From: Rhodospirillaceae bacterium | Lineage (GTDB): Bacteria; Pseudomonadota; Alphaproteobacteria; Dongiales; Dongiaceae | Assembly: GCA_008012315.1 (NCBI GenBank) | Contig: SSEL01000001.1 | Location: 124,001-188,000, forward strand | Length of the DNA stretch: 64,000 nucleotides | Reading direction: 5' to 3' | In this document: piece after piece, positions 24,666-33,491 of the stretch | Numbering within the stretch: the first letter of the stretch is position 1 | Layout: every line of letters begins with the position of its first letter | Notes under the pieces: generated by a model | What the model saw: the letters and a program-made list of their open reading frames with translations, nothing else | What the model was told of the DNA's origin: nothing | Database searches by the model: none | Position numbers and translations under genes: made by a program

Positions 24666-27431
24666 TCATGCCGTGGCCGGCACCGGCGTGGTGTCGCCGA
24701 TCTCCTGTTCCGCCCGCTGCTGCCGTGACGGGCCGGCCAGGTCGCGCAACAGGCTGCCCGGCTGGTCGAGCTCGGCCACCGCGCCGGCTTCCAGCACGCG
24801 TCCATCCTTGAAGACGACGGCATCCTCACAGGACCAGGCGAGGCTCGCGGTATCCGTCATCAAGACCGTCGCCTTGCCCTTGCGGTAGGCGAGCAGGCGA
24901 TCGAGCAGGCGATGCTGTGTCGCATGGTCGAACAAGGCAAAGGCGTTGTTCAGGACCAGGACCTGCGGATGCTTGATCAGGGCCCGCAGCAGCGCCACTT
25001 TCTGCCGCTGCTGGGTCGACAGCTTCTTGCCGCCGGAGCCGATGTGATAATCGAGCCCGACCTGCATGACATAGGCACGCAAACCGAGATTGTCGATCAC
25101 CTCGGAAATCAGTTTGCCGATCTTGGTATGGGCCTGGGCCTGACCGAAGACCAGGCGGCCGAACAGCAGGTTATCCTGCACCGAGGCGGCGGCGTTGTAG
25201 CGTTCCGGATCATAGAAATCGATGCGGGTGCGCAGCTCCGGCGGCAGGGTATCGAAGACCGCGCGGCGCGCCTTCAACAGGCGTTCTTCCATCGCCGTAT
25301 CGATCAGGTTCAAGCGATGCCGCGCTTCAATATAAGGGAAGGTGAGGCCGATCAGCTTGCGCCGGTCGAGCAATGTCGCTTCACCCAGGCCGCCTTTGTC
25401 CAGCCGCTGTACCAGCTGCTGATAGGCCGGCAATTCATCGGCGGCGATGAAGCTGAACTGATCGAAGAAGGGATGGCCCGGCGGCAGGTCGGCGAAGAGT
25501 TCGACCATGGTCTCGGCGATCTGCTGGCCCATCCGCAGCAGATCATTGGTCAGGCCTTGCCGGTCGAGCAATTGCGTCAGGAACGGGCTTTCCACCAGCC
25601 GCGCATAGTCGAAACCCGTGCCGCTGGTCGGCGTGCCGAACAGCATGTTTTCGACCAGGGTCAGGTTCTTATTGTAGCGCTCGGGATCGAAAGGCTCGAC
25701 CAGCGCCCTATACACCGGCTGGCGGAGGCGTTCGGCGATGGCCTGGCGCGCCAGCAGAAATTGCTGGGCGAGTTCGGGTCTCTCGGTCGGATCGATGAAG
25801 CCGCGCAGGCCGAAATGATAGACGTCGCCATCGAACTCGGCCACCGCCAGCAGATCGGTGATCGCCGCGCTCAAGCCCGCCGTATCGGTGACGCCGGCGG
25901 CCTGGTAATCGATCCAATCGGCCGTGATGTCGAGCACCGGATTGCCGGCCCGCATCGCCTCGGCGATTTCCCATTCGCGCCGCCGGTTCGATTCTTCATT
26001 GCTGCTGCTCACCGTTCCCGGCCGATGTTTCAAGCCATAGGTGATGTTCTCACGGATCGATTGCGGAAAGAGATAAGCTTCATCGCCGACATAAGAGAGA
26101 TAGCGGCCAAGGGCCGCCTCCGGCAGTTCCTTGACGTCGTAGGAACCGATCCGCATCGATCCGGTGGTGGGGTCGACGAACCGCGCCAGCGTGAAGCCCA
26201 GGGCTTCCTTGCCATGGCCCATCGCCACGACGCTGCGATCCGACGCCAGCGTCAAGGTCACGTCATCGAGCAGCCGCGCGCCGCTCTCATCGATATAGCC
26301 GACATGCTGCAAGTCGATCGGCGCCACCGGCAGACTGACTTCGGCGCCGACATCCTGCCTGGTGCGATCCATCATGCCGGTGGGCGAGAACTGCTCCGTC
26401 ACCTGATCGTATTTGATCTGCACGTCCTGGCGCTGCTGGTCCCAGTCGATCAATTCCTTGATCGGGCTCGGCAGGTCCTTATAGGCACCGATCGCCGCCA
26501 CCAGGCTACCGATATCGAACCGCCCCATCAGCGCCAGATAACCGCCGATCAGATAGAACAGGAAGGGGGTGGTTTGGGCCAGCATGTTGTTGAGATATTT
26601 GACAAAGAATTTCCGCTGATAAAGATCGAAGCGGATCTTGAAGATATGCCCCAGGCGATTGACGATATCGGCGCGCTCGTAATTCGAAGTGTCATGCACA
26701 TGCACCTCCTGGGCGCCGTCGACCACTTCGGCGATGCGGCCGGCGAGCTGCCGGGCGGTGATCTGGCGCTCGCGGCCAAGCAGCAGGATCTTCACCCGCA
26801 GGCGCGGAATGACCACGACCTGGATGGCCAGGATGGCGACGGTGACGCCGCCGAGGAAGATGCTCTGGGTGAACAGGAAATAGAGCGCGGTCAGCGCCGT
26901 TCCGCCGAGAAAGGCCGGCTGGATGAAGGCGTCGCCGATGAAGCCGCCGAGCGGCTCCACCTCATCCTTGATCATGGTGGCGATTTCCGCCTGCTTGACC
27001 TTGCGGAAATGGCTGAAGGGGAAACGCAAGATCCGGTCGAACAATTCATAACGCAGGCGACGCAGCATGCGCTCGCCGAGGCGGCCTTTTTCGGTCTGCA
27101 CCCGTTGCTTCAGCCAACCGTTGAGCACGACGAAGAACAGGAAACTGCAGCAGAGCGCGATCAGGTAATCCACCCGGTCGAGCTGGAACCCATCGAACAA
27201 TGTCACCTTCGGCAGGCCAAGCCAGTCATAGGGCCCCAGGGTCAGCCGCAGAAAAGGTGCGGTCGGGTTGCCCTTGAAGGCAGCGCCCTGGATGGCGTTG
27301 TTGACGATCTGTTTCGGCAGGTCCAGGGAGATGAAATAGAAGACCTGCGATATCGCCACGATGGCCAGAATGGCTAATTGGTCGCGCCAGCTATTGCGCC
27401 AGATATATTTAAAAAGATTGCGATCCATCAT
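24666..27431 (-). CDS. ABC exporter-like membrane protein with a degenerate, expanded nucleotide-binding domain
   Basis: A 921-residue protein. Residues 1-330 are an ABC exporter membrane domain (hydrophobic spans near 20-38, 88-105, 172-208 and 285-302). From about 370 a nucleotide-binding fold begins, but every catalytic motif is altered. Walker A reads VAMGHGKEA (402-410), the Q-loop glutamine is Asp in YVGDEAYLF, and the signature is KKLSTQQRQ (802-810). Walker B is LVLNNA with Asn-Asn for Asp-Glu, and the H-loop His is Asp in LMTDTAS. The distance from Walker A to signature is about 400 residues, against roughly 100 in normal exporters. The extra part holds repeated DPERYN...LFG units (582-599 and 741-758). 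Probably a non-hydrolysing relative; substrate unknown. Confidence 0.85.
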   Translation of the reverse strand: MMDRNLFKYIWRNSWRDQLAILAIVAISQVFYFISLDLPKQIVNNAIQGAAFKGNPTAPFLRLTLGPYDWLGLPKVTLFDGFQLDRVDYLIALCCSFLFFVVLNGWLKQRVQTEKGRLGERMLRRLRYELFDRILRFPFSHFRKVKQAEIATMIKDEVEPLGGFIGDAFIQPAFLGGTALTALYFLFTQSIFLGGVTVAILAIQVVVIPRLRVKILLLGRERQITARQLAGRIAEVVDGAQEVHVHDTSNYERADIVNRLGHIFKIRFDLYQRKFFVKYLNNMLAQTTPFLFYLIGGYLALMGRFDIGSLVAAIGAYKDLPSPIKELIDWDQQRQDVQIKYDQVTEQFSPTGMMDRTRQDVGAEVSLPVAPIDLQHVGYIDESGARLLDDVTLTLASDRSVVAMGHGKEALGFTLARFVDPTTGSMRIGSYDVKELPEAALGRYLSYVGDEAYLFPQSIRENITYGLKHRPGTVSSSNEESNRRREWEIAEAMRAGNPVLDITADWIDYQAAGVTDTAGLSAAITDLLAVAEFDGDVYHFGLRGFIDPTERPELAQQFLLARQAIAERLRQPVYRALVEPFDPERYNKNLTLVENMLFGTPTSGTGFDYARLVESPFLTQLLDRQGLTNDLLRMGQQIAETMVELFADLPPGHPFFDQFSFIAADELPAYQQLVQRLDKGGLGEATLLDRRKLIGLTFPYIEARHRLNLIDTAMEERLLKARRAVFDTLPPELRTRIDFYDPERYNAAASVQDNLLFGRLVFGQAQAHTKIGKLISEVIDNLGLRAYVMQVGLDYHIGSGGKKLSTQQRQKVALLRALIKHPQVLVLNNAFALFDHATQHRLLDRLLAYRKGKATVLMTDTASLAWSCEDAVVFKDGRVLEAGAVAELDQPGSLLRDLAGPSRQQRAEQEIGDTTPVPATA

Positions 27432-27591
27432 TGATCCGACTGCAACGGAAGCGTCACACGCCTCTCGCCGGCCTTGTCCGGCCGCGCCTGGGTTCCTAGC
27501 TTAAGGATAGGCGCTGCCTCCCGCAGCGGCAAGCATTGGAGATTAAGACCTCCAGGATGCGGTGGTTCGATCATTCTGTAAACACCAGCCT
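27432..27591. other. Gap upstream of the ABC exporter-like gene, no gene seen
   Basis: The 474-base divergent region 27432-27905 holds no supported gene. This part must carry the minus-strand promoter of the exporter-like gene, but I cannot name clear -35/-10 boxes. The rest contains a TAGAGC repeat (27592-27726) and a likely promoter for the glycosyltransferase operon. Confidence 0.5.
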
Positions 27592-27726
27592 TAGAGCCGG
27601 ATCATTTTAGGCGGAATCGCTTCGCAATTTTGTCTAAAACGTGATTCCGCCTCTCATCAATAAGATAGAGGGCGATTCACGTCTTTGACGGAAGTAAATG
27701 CCTTCGTCAAAGGCGATCACGCTCTA
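27592..27726. repeat. TAGAGC mosaic repeat, family B copy 1
   Basis: A 135-base element from TAGAGC to GCTCTA in the divergent gap. GGCGGAATC pairs with a later GATTCCGCC, and GTCTTTGACG pairs with CGTCAAAGGC near its end. It is clearly related to 46583-46718 over the whole length. Both copies lie in divergent promoter regions. Confidence 0.85.
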
Positions 27727-27830
27727 GGCATCAAACCCGCCGGTTTCGATCCCGCCATTGACGGCTCGTGGTCAAGCTGGCAGACCCTTTCCGCCCCAAT
27801 TGGACCATCGAGTTAAGATAAATCTTGGCC

Positions 27831-27860
27831 TTTCCAGCTTGCTTGGGGACATGTCATAAT
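27831..27860 (+). promoter_or_regulatory. Possible promoter of the glycosyltransferase operon
   Basis: TTTCCA (27831-27836) and CATAAT (27855-27860) are 18 bases apart. A start near 27867 would leave a leader of about 40 bases before ATG 27906. The -10 box is good and the -35 weak. Confidence 0.35.
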
Positions 27861-27905
27861 CCGCCCTCCTTTGACATCAGGGGATGGCGCGTGTCGGAGA
27901 AAGCG

Positions 27906-29150
27906 ATGAGCGAGCGTGATGCGCGCGTCCTGATCTACAGCCATGACAGCTTCGGCCTGGGCCATCTGCGGCGCTGCCGGGCCATCGCCCATTCCCTGGT
28001 CGATCAGAACAAGGATATGTCGGTCATCATCCTGACCGGCTCGCCGATCATCGGCAGTTTCAATTTTCGCGCCCGGGTCGATTTCATCCGCATCCCCGGC
28101 GTGATCAAGCTGCGCAGCGGCGATTACACGCCGCTCAGCCTGTTGATCGATATTGACGAAACCCTCGCTTTGCGCAGCTCGATCATTCAGCATACCGCCG
28201 ATATTTTCGACCCCGACATCTTCATCGTCGACAAGGAGCCGCTTGGCCTGCGCGGCGAAGTGCGCCCGACCCTGGAGATGCTACGCGATCGCGGCACCCA
28301 TCTCACGCTCGGCCTGCGCGATGTGATGGATGAACCGGCCTCCCTGGCGCCCGAATGGAAGCGCAAGAACGCGGTGCCGGCCTTGCGCGATCTTTATGAT
28401 TCCATCTGGGTCTATGGCCTGCCGCAGATCTGCGATCCGCTGGAAGGCATCGATCTGCCGCGCTCGGTGCAGCATAAGATGAGCTATACCGGCTATCTGC
28501 AGCGCAGCCTGCCGAGCGAGCCGTCGCCGGTGACGCCGCTGCAGAAGATCGAAGCGCCGTATCTGCTGGTCACGACCGGCGGCGGTGGCGATGGCGAGGA
28601 CATCATCGATTGGGTCCTGCGGGCCTATGAGAACGATCCGCGCATGCCGCATCCGGCCTTGCTGGTGCTCGGCCCCTTCATGCAATCGGAGCGCCAGGCC
28701 GAATTTCTGGCCCGCGCCGCGCGGCTGCCGCAGGTCGAGGCGATCACCTTCGATGCCCAGATGGAGACGCTGATGGACCGCGCCATCGGCGTCGTTGCCA
28801 TGGGCGGCTACAATACCTTCTGCGAAATCCTCAGCTTCGACAAACGGGCGCTGATCGTGCCGCGCACCAAGCCGCGCAAGGAACAATACCTGCGCGCTGC
28901 CAAGGCCAAGGAACTGGGGCTTTGCTCGATGCTGGAAGACGATGGCGCGCGGCCCTGGCGGGCCATGGCGACGGCCTTGCGGCAATTGCCGCAGCAGGCC
29001 CTGCCGAGCGAGGTGGTGGTGCCCGGTCTGCTGGACGGCCTGCCCAATCTCAATCGCCTCGTGCAGCAGGCGCTGGAACGCTCGAAGCGGCGCCCGCAGC
29101 GCGGCGCCATCGGCAAGCCCCGCCGGCTGGCCGCGCAGCAGGCGCAGTGA
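27906..29150 (+). CDS. MurG/GT28-like glycosyltransferase (COG4671 type), first copy
   Basis: A 414-residue GT-B-fold protein. The N-terminal domain opens with VLIYSHDSFGLGHLRRCRAI, in which GHLRR is the family's loop. The C-terminal donor-binding domain has TTGGGGDGED and MGGYNTFCEIL (about residue 300), like MurG-type enzymes that use nucleotide sugars. It resembles the gene at 32346 in both motifs, so the two are paralogues. GGAGAAAGCG supports ATG 27906; longer frames lack this. First gene of the presumed glycan operon. Donor and acceptor sugars are unknown. Confidence 0.78.
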   Translation: MSERDARVLIYSHDSFGLGHLRRCRAIAHSLVDQNKDMSVIILTGSPIIGSFNFRARVDFIRIPGVIKLRSGDYTPLSLLIDIDETLALRSSIIQHTADIFDPDIFIVDKEPLGLRGEVRPTLEMLRDRGTHLTLGLRDVMDEPASLAPEWKRKNAVPALRDLYDSIWVYGLPQICDPLEGIDLPRSVQHKMSYTGYLQRSLPSEPSPVTPLQKIEAPYLLVTTGGGGDGEDIIDWVLRAYENDPRMPHPALLVLGPFMQSERQAEFLARAARLPQVEAITFDAQMETLMDRAIGVVAMGGYNTFCEILSFDKRALIVPRTKPRKEQYLRAAKAKELGLCSMLEDDGARPWRAMATALRQLPQQALPSEVVVPGLLDGLPNLNRLVQQALERSKRRPQRGAIGKPRRLAAQQAQ

Positions 29151-29172
29151 CCGGCCGCCGCAAGTTTCTGCC

Positions 29173-30588
29173 TTGAGTACCGTGCCCCGCTTGCCCGTTT
29201 CTCCCGCCACCGCATCCTTTGCCGACCGGCAAACCGGATCTGGGCGGACGCAACCTAGCATCCTGTTTCTGCTGAAAGGCTATCCGCGCCTGTCGGAGAC
29301 CTTTATCGCCCAGGAGATCCGGGCGCTGGAAGAACGCGGCCTGCCGGTGCGGATCGTGTCGCTGCGCTTCCCCACCGACAAGCATGTCCATCCGATCCAT
29401 CGCGAGATCGTGGCGCCGGTCACCTATCTGCCGGAATATCTGATCCAGGAACCGGGTCGCGTCCTGCGCGGCTGGTGGCGGGCGCGGCGGCTGCCCGGCT
29501 ATCGGCGGGCTTTGCGCGTCTGGCTCGGTGACCTACGGCGCGATTTCACCACCAATCGCGGCCGGCGCTTCGGCCAGGCCTGTGTGCTGGCGGCGGAGAT
29601 CGTCGCCGGCAGGCACGGCGATGTCCGCCGCCTGCATGCGCATTTCCTGCACACGCCGGCCGCCGTCGCCTATTACGCCAGCCTGATGACCGGCATTCCC
29701 TGGAGCTGCTCGGCTCATGCCAAGGATATCTGGACCACGCCGGATTGGGAGAAGCGCGAAAAGCTCACCAGTCTCGACTGGCTGGTGACCTGCACGGCCA
29801 GCGGCCATCGCCATTTGCAGGATCTCGCCGCCGAGCCGGCGAAGCTTTCCCTGGTCTATCACGGTCTCGATTTCCGCCGCTTCCCCTTGCCCGCGCAAGA
29901 CCAGGCCGCCGCGCCGCTGTCGCCGGACAAGGAAAGGTCGGGCAAGGAAAGGCCGGGCAAGGAGGCAAGACCGCTCGTCATTCTCTCGGTCGGCCGCGCC
30001 GTGCCGAAGAAGGGCTATGACGACCTGCTCCGTGCGCTGGCGCGATTGCCGGCCGAGCTCGATTGGCGCTTCCAGCATATCGGCGGCGGGCCGGAGCTCG
30101 AGCGGTTGAAATCCCTGGCGGCGGAACTCCGCATTGCCGACCGCGTCGCGTGGCGCGGTGCGCAGCCGCAACTGGAGGTTCTCGCCGCCTATCGCGCCGC
30201 CGATCTCTTCGTCCTCGCCAGTTGCATCGCCGAGGATGGCGACCGCGACGGCTTGCCCAATGTGCTGATGGAAGCGCAGAGCCAGGCATTGCCGGTGATC
30301 GCCACCTCGATCTCCGGCGTGCCGGAACTGATCCAGGATGGCGAAACCGGATTGCTCGTGCCGCCCAACGATCCCGAAGCCCTGGCCGGTGCGATCGCCG
30401 GATTGCTGCCCGACCCGGCCCGGCGCCGGGCGCTGGCAGATGCCGGAGCGCAGCGCCTGCGGGCGCATTTCGCCATGGAGAGCGGCATCGACGATCTCGC
30501 GCGGCGGTTCGCGCCCGATCTTGGGCAGGATATAAACCAGGCGACCCTGGCGGACCAGGAAAGCGCCGCCCGGCAATCGGTTCGCTGA
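29173..30588 (+). CDS. Family 4 glycosyltransferase
   Basis: About 471 residues of GT4 type. The N-terminal domain starts with ILFLLKGYPRLSETFIAQEI. The C-terminal domain has SVGRAVPKKGYDDLLRAL and the donor-site stretch GLPNVLMEAQSQALPVIATS. The start is uncertain: no ATG is suitably placed, and TTG 29173, 22 bases after the previous stop, is my best choice, with GTG 29182 next. The linker between the two domains contains three in-frame 15-base repeats (DKERS, GKERP, GKEAR) at 29926-29970. SETFIAQE near the start is frequent in exopolysaccharide GT4 enzymes. Confidence 0.82.
   Translation: MSTVPRLPVSPATASFADRQTGSGRTQPSILFLLKGYPRLSETFIAQEIRALEERGLPVRIVSLRFPTDKHVHPIHREIVAPVTYLPEYLIQEPGRVLRGWWRARRLPGYRRALRVWLGDLRRDFTTNRGRRFGQACVLAAEIVAGRHGDVRRLHAHFLHTPAAVAYYASLMTGIPWSCSAHAKDIWTTPDWEKREKLTSLDWLVTCTASGHRHLQDLAAEPAKLSLVYHGLDFRRFPLPAQDQAAAPLSPDKERSGKERPGKEARPLVILSVGRAVPKKGYDDLLRALARLPAELDWRFQHIGGGPELERLKSLAAELRIADRVAWRGAQPQLEVLAAYRAADLFVLASCIAEDGDRDGLPNVLMEAQSQALPVIATSISGVPELIQDGETGLLVPPNDPEALAGAIAGLLPDPARRRALADAGAQRLRAHFAMESGIDDLARRFAPDLGQDINQATLADQESAARQSVR
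29926..29970 (+). repeat. Three 15-bp in-frame repeats in the GT4 linker
   Basis: Units at 29926-29940, 29941-29955 and 29956-29970 are variants of GGCAAGGAAAGGCCG. They encode charged pentapeptides between the two Rossmann domains. Adding or losing a unit keeps the frame, so length can vary without loss of the protein. Confidence 0.8.
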
Positions 30589-30589
30589 G

Positions 30590-31744
30590 ATGCATCGCAT
30601 TGCCTTTTACGCCCCGCTGAAATCGCCGGATCATCCGATCCCCTCGGGGGACCGGGCAATGGCACGCCTGCTGATTGCCGCCTGGCGCCGGCAGGGCGCC
30701 CAGATCGACATCCCCACCCGTCTACGCGCCCGCGTCGCCGGGCCCGATCCGGCGGCGCAGCGCCGTCTGGCGGCGCGCGCCGAAGCCGAGGCGGACAAGC
30801 TGATCGCGCATTATCGCGCGGAACTGCCGGACTGGCGGCCGCAGGCTTGGTTCACCTATCATCTCTATTACAAGGCGGTGGATTGGATCGGACCGAAAGT
30901 GGCGGCAGCGCTCGACATTCCCTATCTGCTGGCCGAAGCCAGCCATGCGCCGAAACGCGCCACCGGCGATTGGGCCTTCAACCATGCCGGCGCCGAACGG
31001 GCGATCCGCGCGGCATCGACGATCTTCTGTCTCAATCCCAATGACAAAGCCTGCCTGGCACCTTTGACCGGGGCGGCGCGGCTGGTCGATCTGCCGCCCT
31101 TTCTCGATCTGGCGGCCTTCGCGCCCGTCGCGCCGGACAAGATCGCGGGCCGCCGCCGCCTGGCAGCCGAAGCCGGCATCGATGCGGCATCGCCGCGTTT
31201 TGCGGCACCCTGGCTGCTCGCCGTCGGCATGATGCGGCCGGGCGACAAGCTCGCCTCTTACCGGCAGCTGGCCACCGCCTTGCCTGCCATCGCCGGGCGC
31301 GACTGGCATTTGATGATCATCGGCGATGGGCCTGCGCGGCCGGAGATCGAGCAGCTCTTCGCCCCCGTCGCCGACCGGGTGACCATGCTCGGTGCCAAGG
31401 CGCCCGAGGCCCTGCCGGATTGCTATGCCGCCGCCGATCTGCTGGTCTGGCCGGCCGTCAACGAGGCTTTCGGCATGGCCCTGCTGGAGGCTCAGGCCTG
31501 CGGCCTGCCGGTCCTGGCCGGCGCAGTCGGCGGCGTGCCCGCGATCTTGCGCGACGGTGAAACCGGCTGGCTGGCGCCGGCGGATGATCCGGCCGCCCTC
31601 GGCGCCTTGCTGCAGCGTCTGCTGGATGCTGATCTCGCCGCCGCCGGGCGCCGCGCCCGCCAGCATATCGAAGCGGGTCACGATATCACCGGCGCGGCGC
31701 GGATATTGGACCGGGCCTGGCATGAACTGGGGTTGCCGGCATGA
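30590..31744 (+). CDS. Family 4 glycosyltransferase, second
   Basis: A 384-residue GT4 protein. It starts MHRIAFYAPLKSPDHPIPSGDR, and the C-terminal domain has the E-x7-E motif NEAFGMALLEAQACGLPVLA with GGVPAIL and the DGETGWL loop. In the N-terminal half AEASHAPKRATGDWAF is a conserved-looking patch I cannot assign. It begins one base after the preceding stop codon and overlaps the next start by ATGA, so it is translationally coupled on both sides. Sugar specificity unknown. Confidence 0.85.
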   Translation: MHRIAFYAPLKSPDHPIPSGDRAMARLLIAAWRRQGAQIDIPTRLRARVAGPDPAAQRRLAARAEAEADKLIAHYRAELPDWRPQAWFTYHLYYKAVDWIGPKVAAALDIPYLLAEASHAPKRATGDWAFNHAGAERAIRAASTIFCLNPNDKACLAPLTGAARLVDLPPFLDLAAFAPVAPDKIAGRRRLAAEAGIDAASPRFAAPWLLAVGMMRPGDKLASYRQLATALPAIAGRDWHLMIIGDGPARPEIEQLFAPVADRVTMLGAKAPEALPDCYAAADLLVWPAVNEAFGMALLEAQACGLPVLAGAVGGVPAILRDGETGWLAPADDPAALGALLQRLLDADLAAAGRRARQHIEAGHDITGAARILDRAWHELGLPA

Positions 31745-32349
31745 CCGGGCTGGTTGTGATCCGCCATGCGCCGACGCCCTGGAATCGCGCCAGGCGGTTG
31801 CAGGGTCACAGCGATATCGCGCTCGATGATGCCGGCCGTGCTGTCGCTCTCAGCTGGCGCCCGGGCGTCGCCGCCTGGAGCGGCTGGCGCCTGCTGTCCA
31901 GCCCTTTGCGCCGGGCATCGGAAACAGCAGCGCTGTTGTTTCCCGGGCAATCCCTCACCATCGAGCCACGGCTGGTCGAGATGAGCTTCGGCGACTGGGA
32001 GGGAAAGACCCTGGCGCAGTTGCGGGGCGAGAAGGGGGCCGAGGTCGAGGAACGGGAAGTGATGGGGCTCGATTTTCATGCACCCGGCGGTGAATCCCCG
32101 CGCCAGGTCCAGGCGCGCCTGCAATCGCTGCTGGCGGAGATCGCAAGCGACGGTCGCGACACCGTCTGCATTGCCCATAAAGCGGTTTTGCGGGCCCTTT
32201 ATGCCCGCGCGACCGGCTGGGACATGCAAGCGAAGCCGCCGCAGAAGGTGCAGTTCGGCTGCGCCCATCTCTTCGATCTCGACGCCGCCGGCCATCCGGC
32301 CTTGCGGCAGTTGAATATCCCCCTGTCGAGCCGGACCGTCCCGGCATGA
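31741..32349 (+). CDS. Histidine phosphatase family protein (CobC/PhoE type)
   Basis: A 202-residue phosphatase with the catalytic RHA motif in VIRHAPTPWN, the acid residue region EMSFGDWEG and the second histidine in VCIAHKAVLRAL. Family members remove phosphate from small molecules. In this operon a sugar phosphate or lipid-linked intermediate is a reasonable guess. A role in cobalamin synthesis is unlikely, as no cob gene is near. Overlaps both neighbours by ATGA. Confidence 0.82.
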   Translation: MTGLVVIRHAPTPWNRARRLQGHSDIALDDAGRAVALSWRPGVAAWSGWRLLSSPLRRASETAALLFPGQSLTIEPRLVEMSFGDWEGKTLAQLRGEKGAEVEEREVMGLDFHAPGGESPRQVQARLQSLLAEIASDGRDTVCIAHKAVLRALYARATGWDMQAKPPQKVQFGCAHLFDLDAAGHPALRQLNIPLSSRTVPA

Positions 32350-33491
32350 CCGCGCGCGTCTTCTTCTATGTGCAACATCTGCTGGGCATCGGCCATCTGC
32401 GCCGCGCGGCAGCCATCGCCCGGGCCTTGCGCGAGGCAGGGGCGGTGGTCGATTTCGTGTCCGGCGGCATGCCTGTCGAAGGCATCGATCTTGGCGGCGC
32501 CGCGCTGATCCAGCTCCCCGCGGCCACCGCCGCCGATAGCGGCTTTTCCGCCATTTTCGATGCTGATGGCAGGCCGATCGACGACGGCTGGAAAGCGCTG
32601 CGCCGGGACCGGCTGCTGGCGCATTTCGCCGCCGCCCGGCCCGACATCCTGCTGGTCGAAATGTATCCCTTCGGCCGGCGCCAGTTCCGCTTCGAATTGC
32701 TGCCGCTGCTGGACGCCGCAGCGCAGCGCCGCGACCGCCCGCTGATCGCCTGTTCGGTGCGCGATATCCTGGTTGATAAGGGCCGCCCCGACCGGGTGGC
32801 GGAAGCCGTGGATCTGGTCAAACGGCGGATTGATCTCGTCCTGGTCCATGGCGATCCGCGTCTCGTCACCTTCGACCGCACCTTTGCCGGCGCCCCGGCC
32901 ATCGCCCACCGCCTGCGCTATACCGGCTATGTGGTGGAGCAGGCGGTGGCAGCCGCCGCGACCGATCGCGGACAGGGCGAGATTTTGGTTTCGGCCGGCG
33001 GTGGCGCCGTCGGCGCGCCGCTTCTGGCCGCCGCCCTGGCTGCCAGGCCGCTCAGCCAATACCGCGACCGGTCCTGGCGCCTGATCACCGGCCGCAACCT
33101 GCCGACCGATGATGCCACGATTTTGCGGCAGGCGGCGGCGCCGGATGTCATCCTCGAAACCTTCCGGCCGGATTTCACCAGGCTTCTGCAATCCTGCCTG
33201 TTATCGGTCTCCCAGGGCGGCTACAACACGGTCATGGAACTGATCGCCGCCCGCTGTCCCGCCATCATCGTGCCCTTCGCCGAAGGTGCCGAGAGCGAGC
33301 AGAGCCTGCGCGCCGATTTGCTGGCCGAACGCGGCGTGCTCAGTGTCCTGGCGCCGGCCGCGCTGACGGCGCAAAACCTGGCCGCCGCCATCGATCGCCA
33401 TCACGGTCCGGCCGCCGGTTTCGCGCTCGATCTCGACGGCGCCCGGCGCAGCGCCGGGATCCTGCTGCGAGGCGAAGAGGGGCTCTCATGA
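32346..33491 (+). CDS. MurG/GT28-like glycosyltransferase (COG4671 type), second copy
   Basis: A 381-residue paralogue of the protein at 27906. It has the same opening (VFFYVQHLLGIGHLRRAAAI) and donor-site motif SQGGYNTVMELIAARCP, and VSAGGGAVGAPLL replaces TTGGGGDGED. Length and domain order match GT-B enzymes. Two such paralogues inside one operon suggest successive sugar additions or different acceptors. Start and stop overlap neighbours by four bases. Confidence 0.8.
   Translation: MTARVFFYVQHLLGIGHLRRAAAIARALREAGAVVDFVSGGMPVEGIDLGGAALIQLPAATAADSGFSAIFDADGRPIDDGWKALRRDRLLAHFAAARPDILLVEMYPFGRRQFRFELLPLLDAAAQRRDRPLIACSVRDILVDKGRPDRVAEAVDLVKRRIDLVLVHGDPRLVTFDRTFAGAPAIAHRLRYTGYVVEQAVAAAATDRGQGEILVSAGGGAVGAPLLAAALAARPLSQYRDRSWRLITGRNLPTDDATILRQAAAPDVILETFRPDFTRLLQSCLLSVSQGGYNTVMELIAARCPAIIVPFAEGAESEQSLRADLLAERGVLSVLAPAALTAQNLAAAIDRHHGPAAGFALDLDGARRSAGILLRGEEGLS

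Noticed and set aside
31741-32349. Cobalamin-pathway CobC phosphatase
   Set aside because: The sequence fits the broad histidine phosphatase family, but no cobalamin gene is in the window and the gene is coupled to glycosyltransferases.
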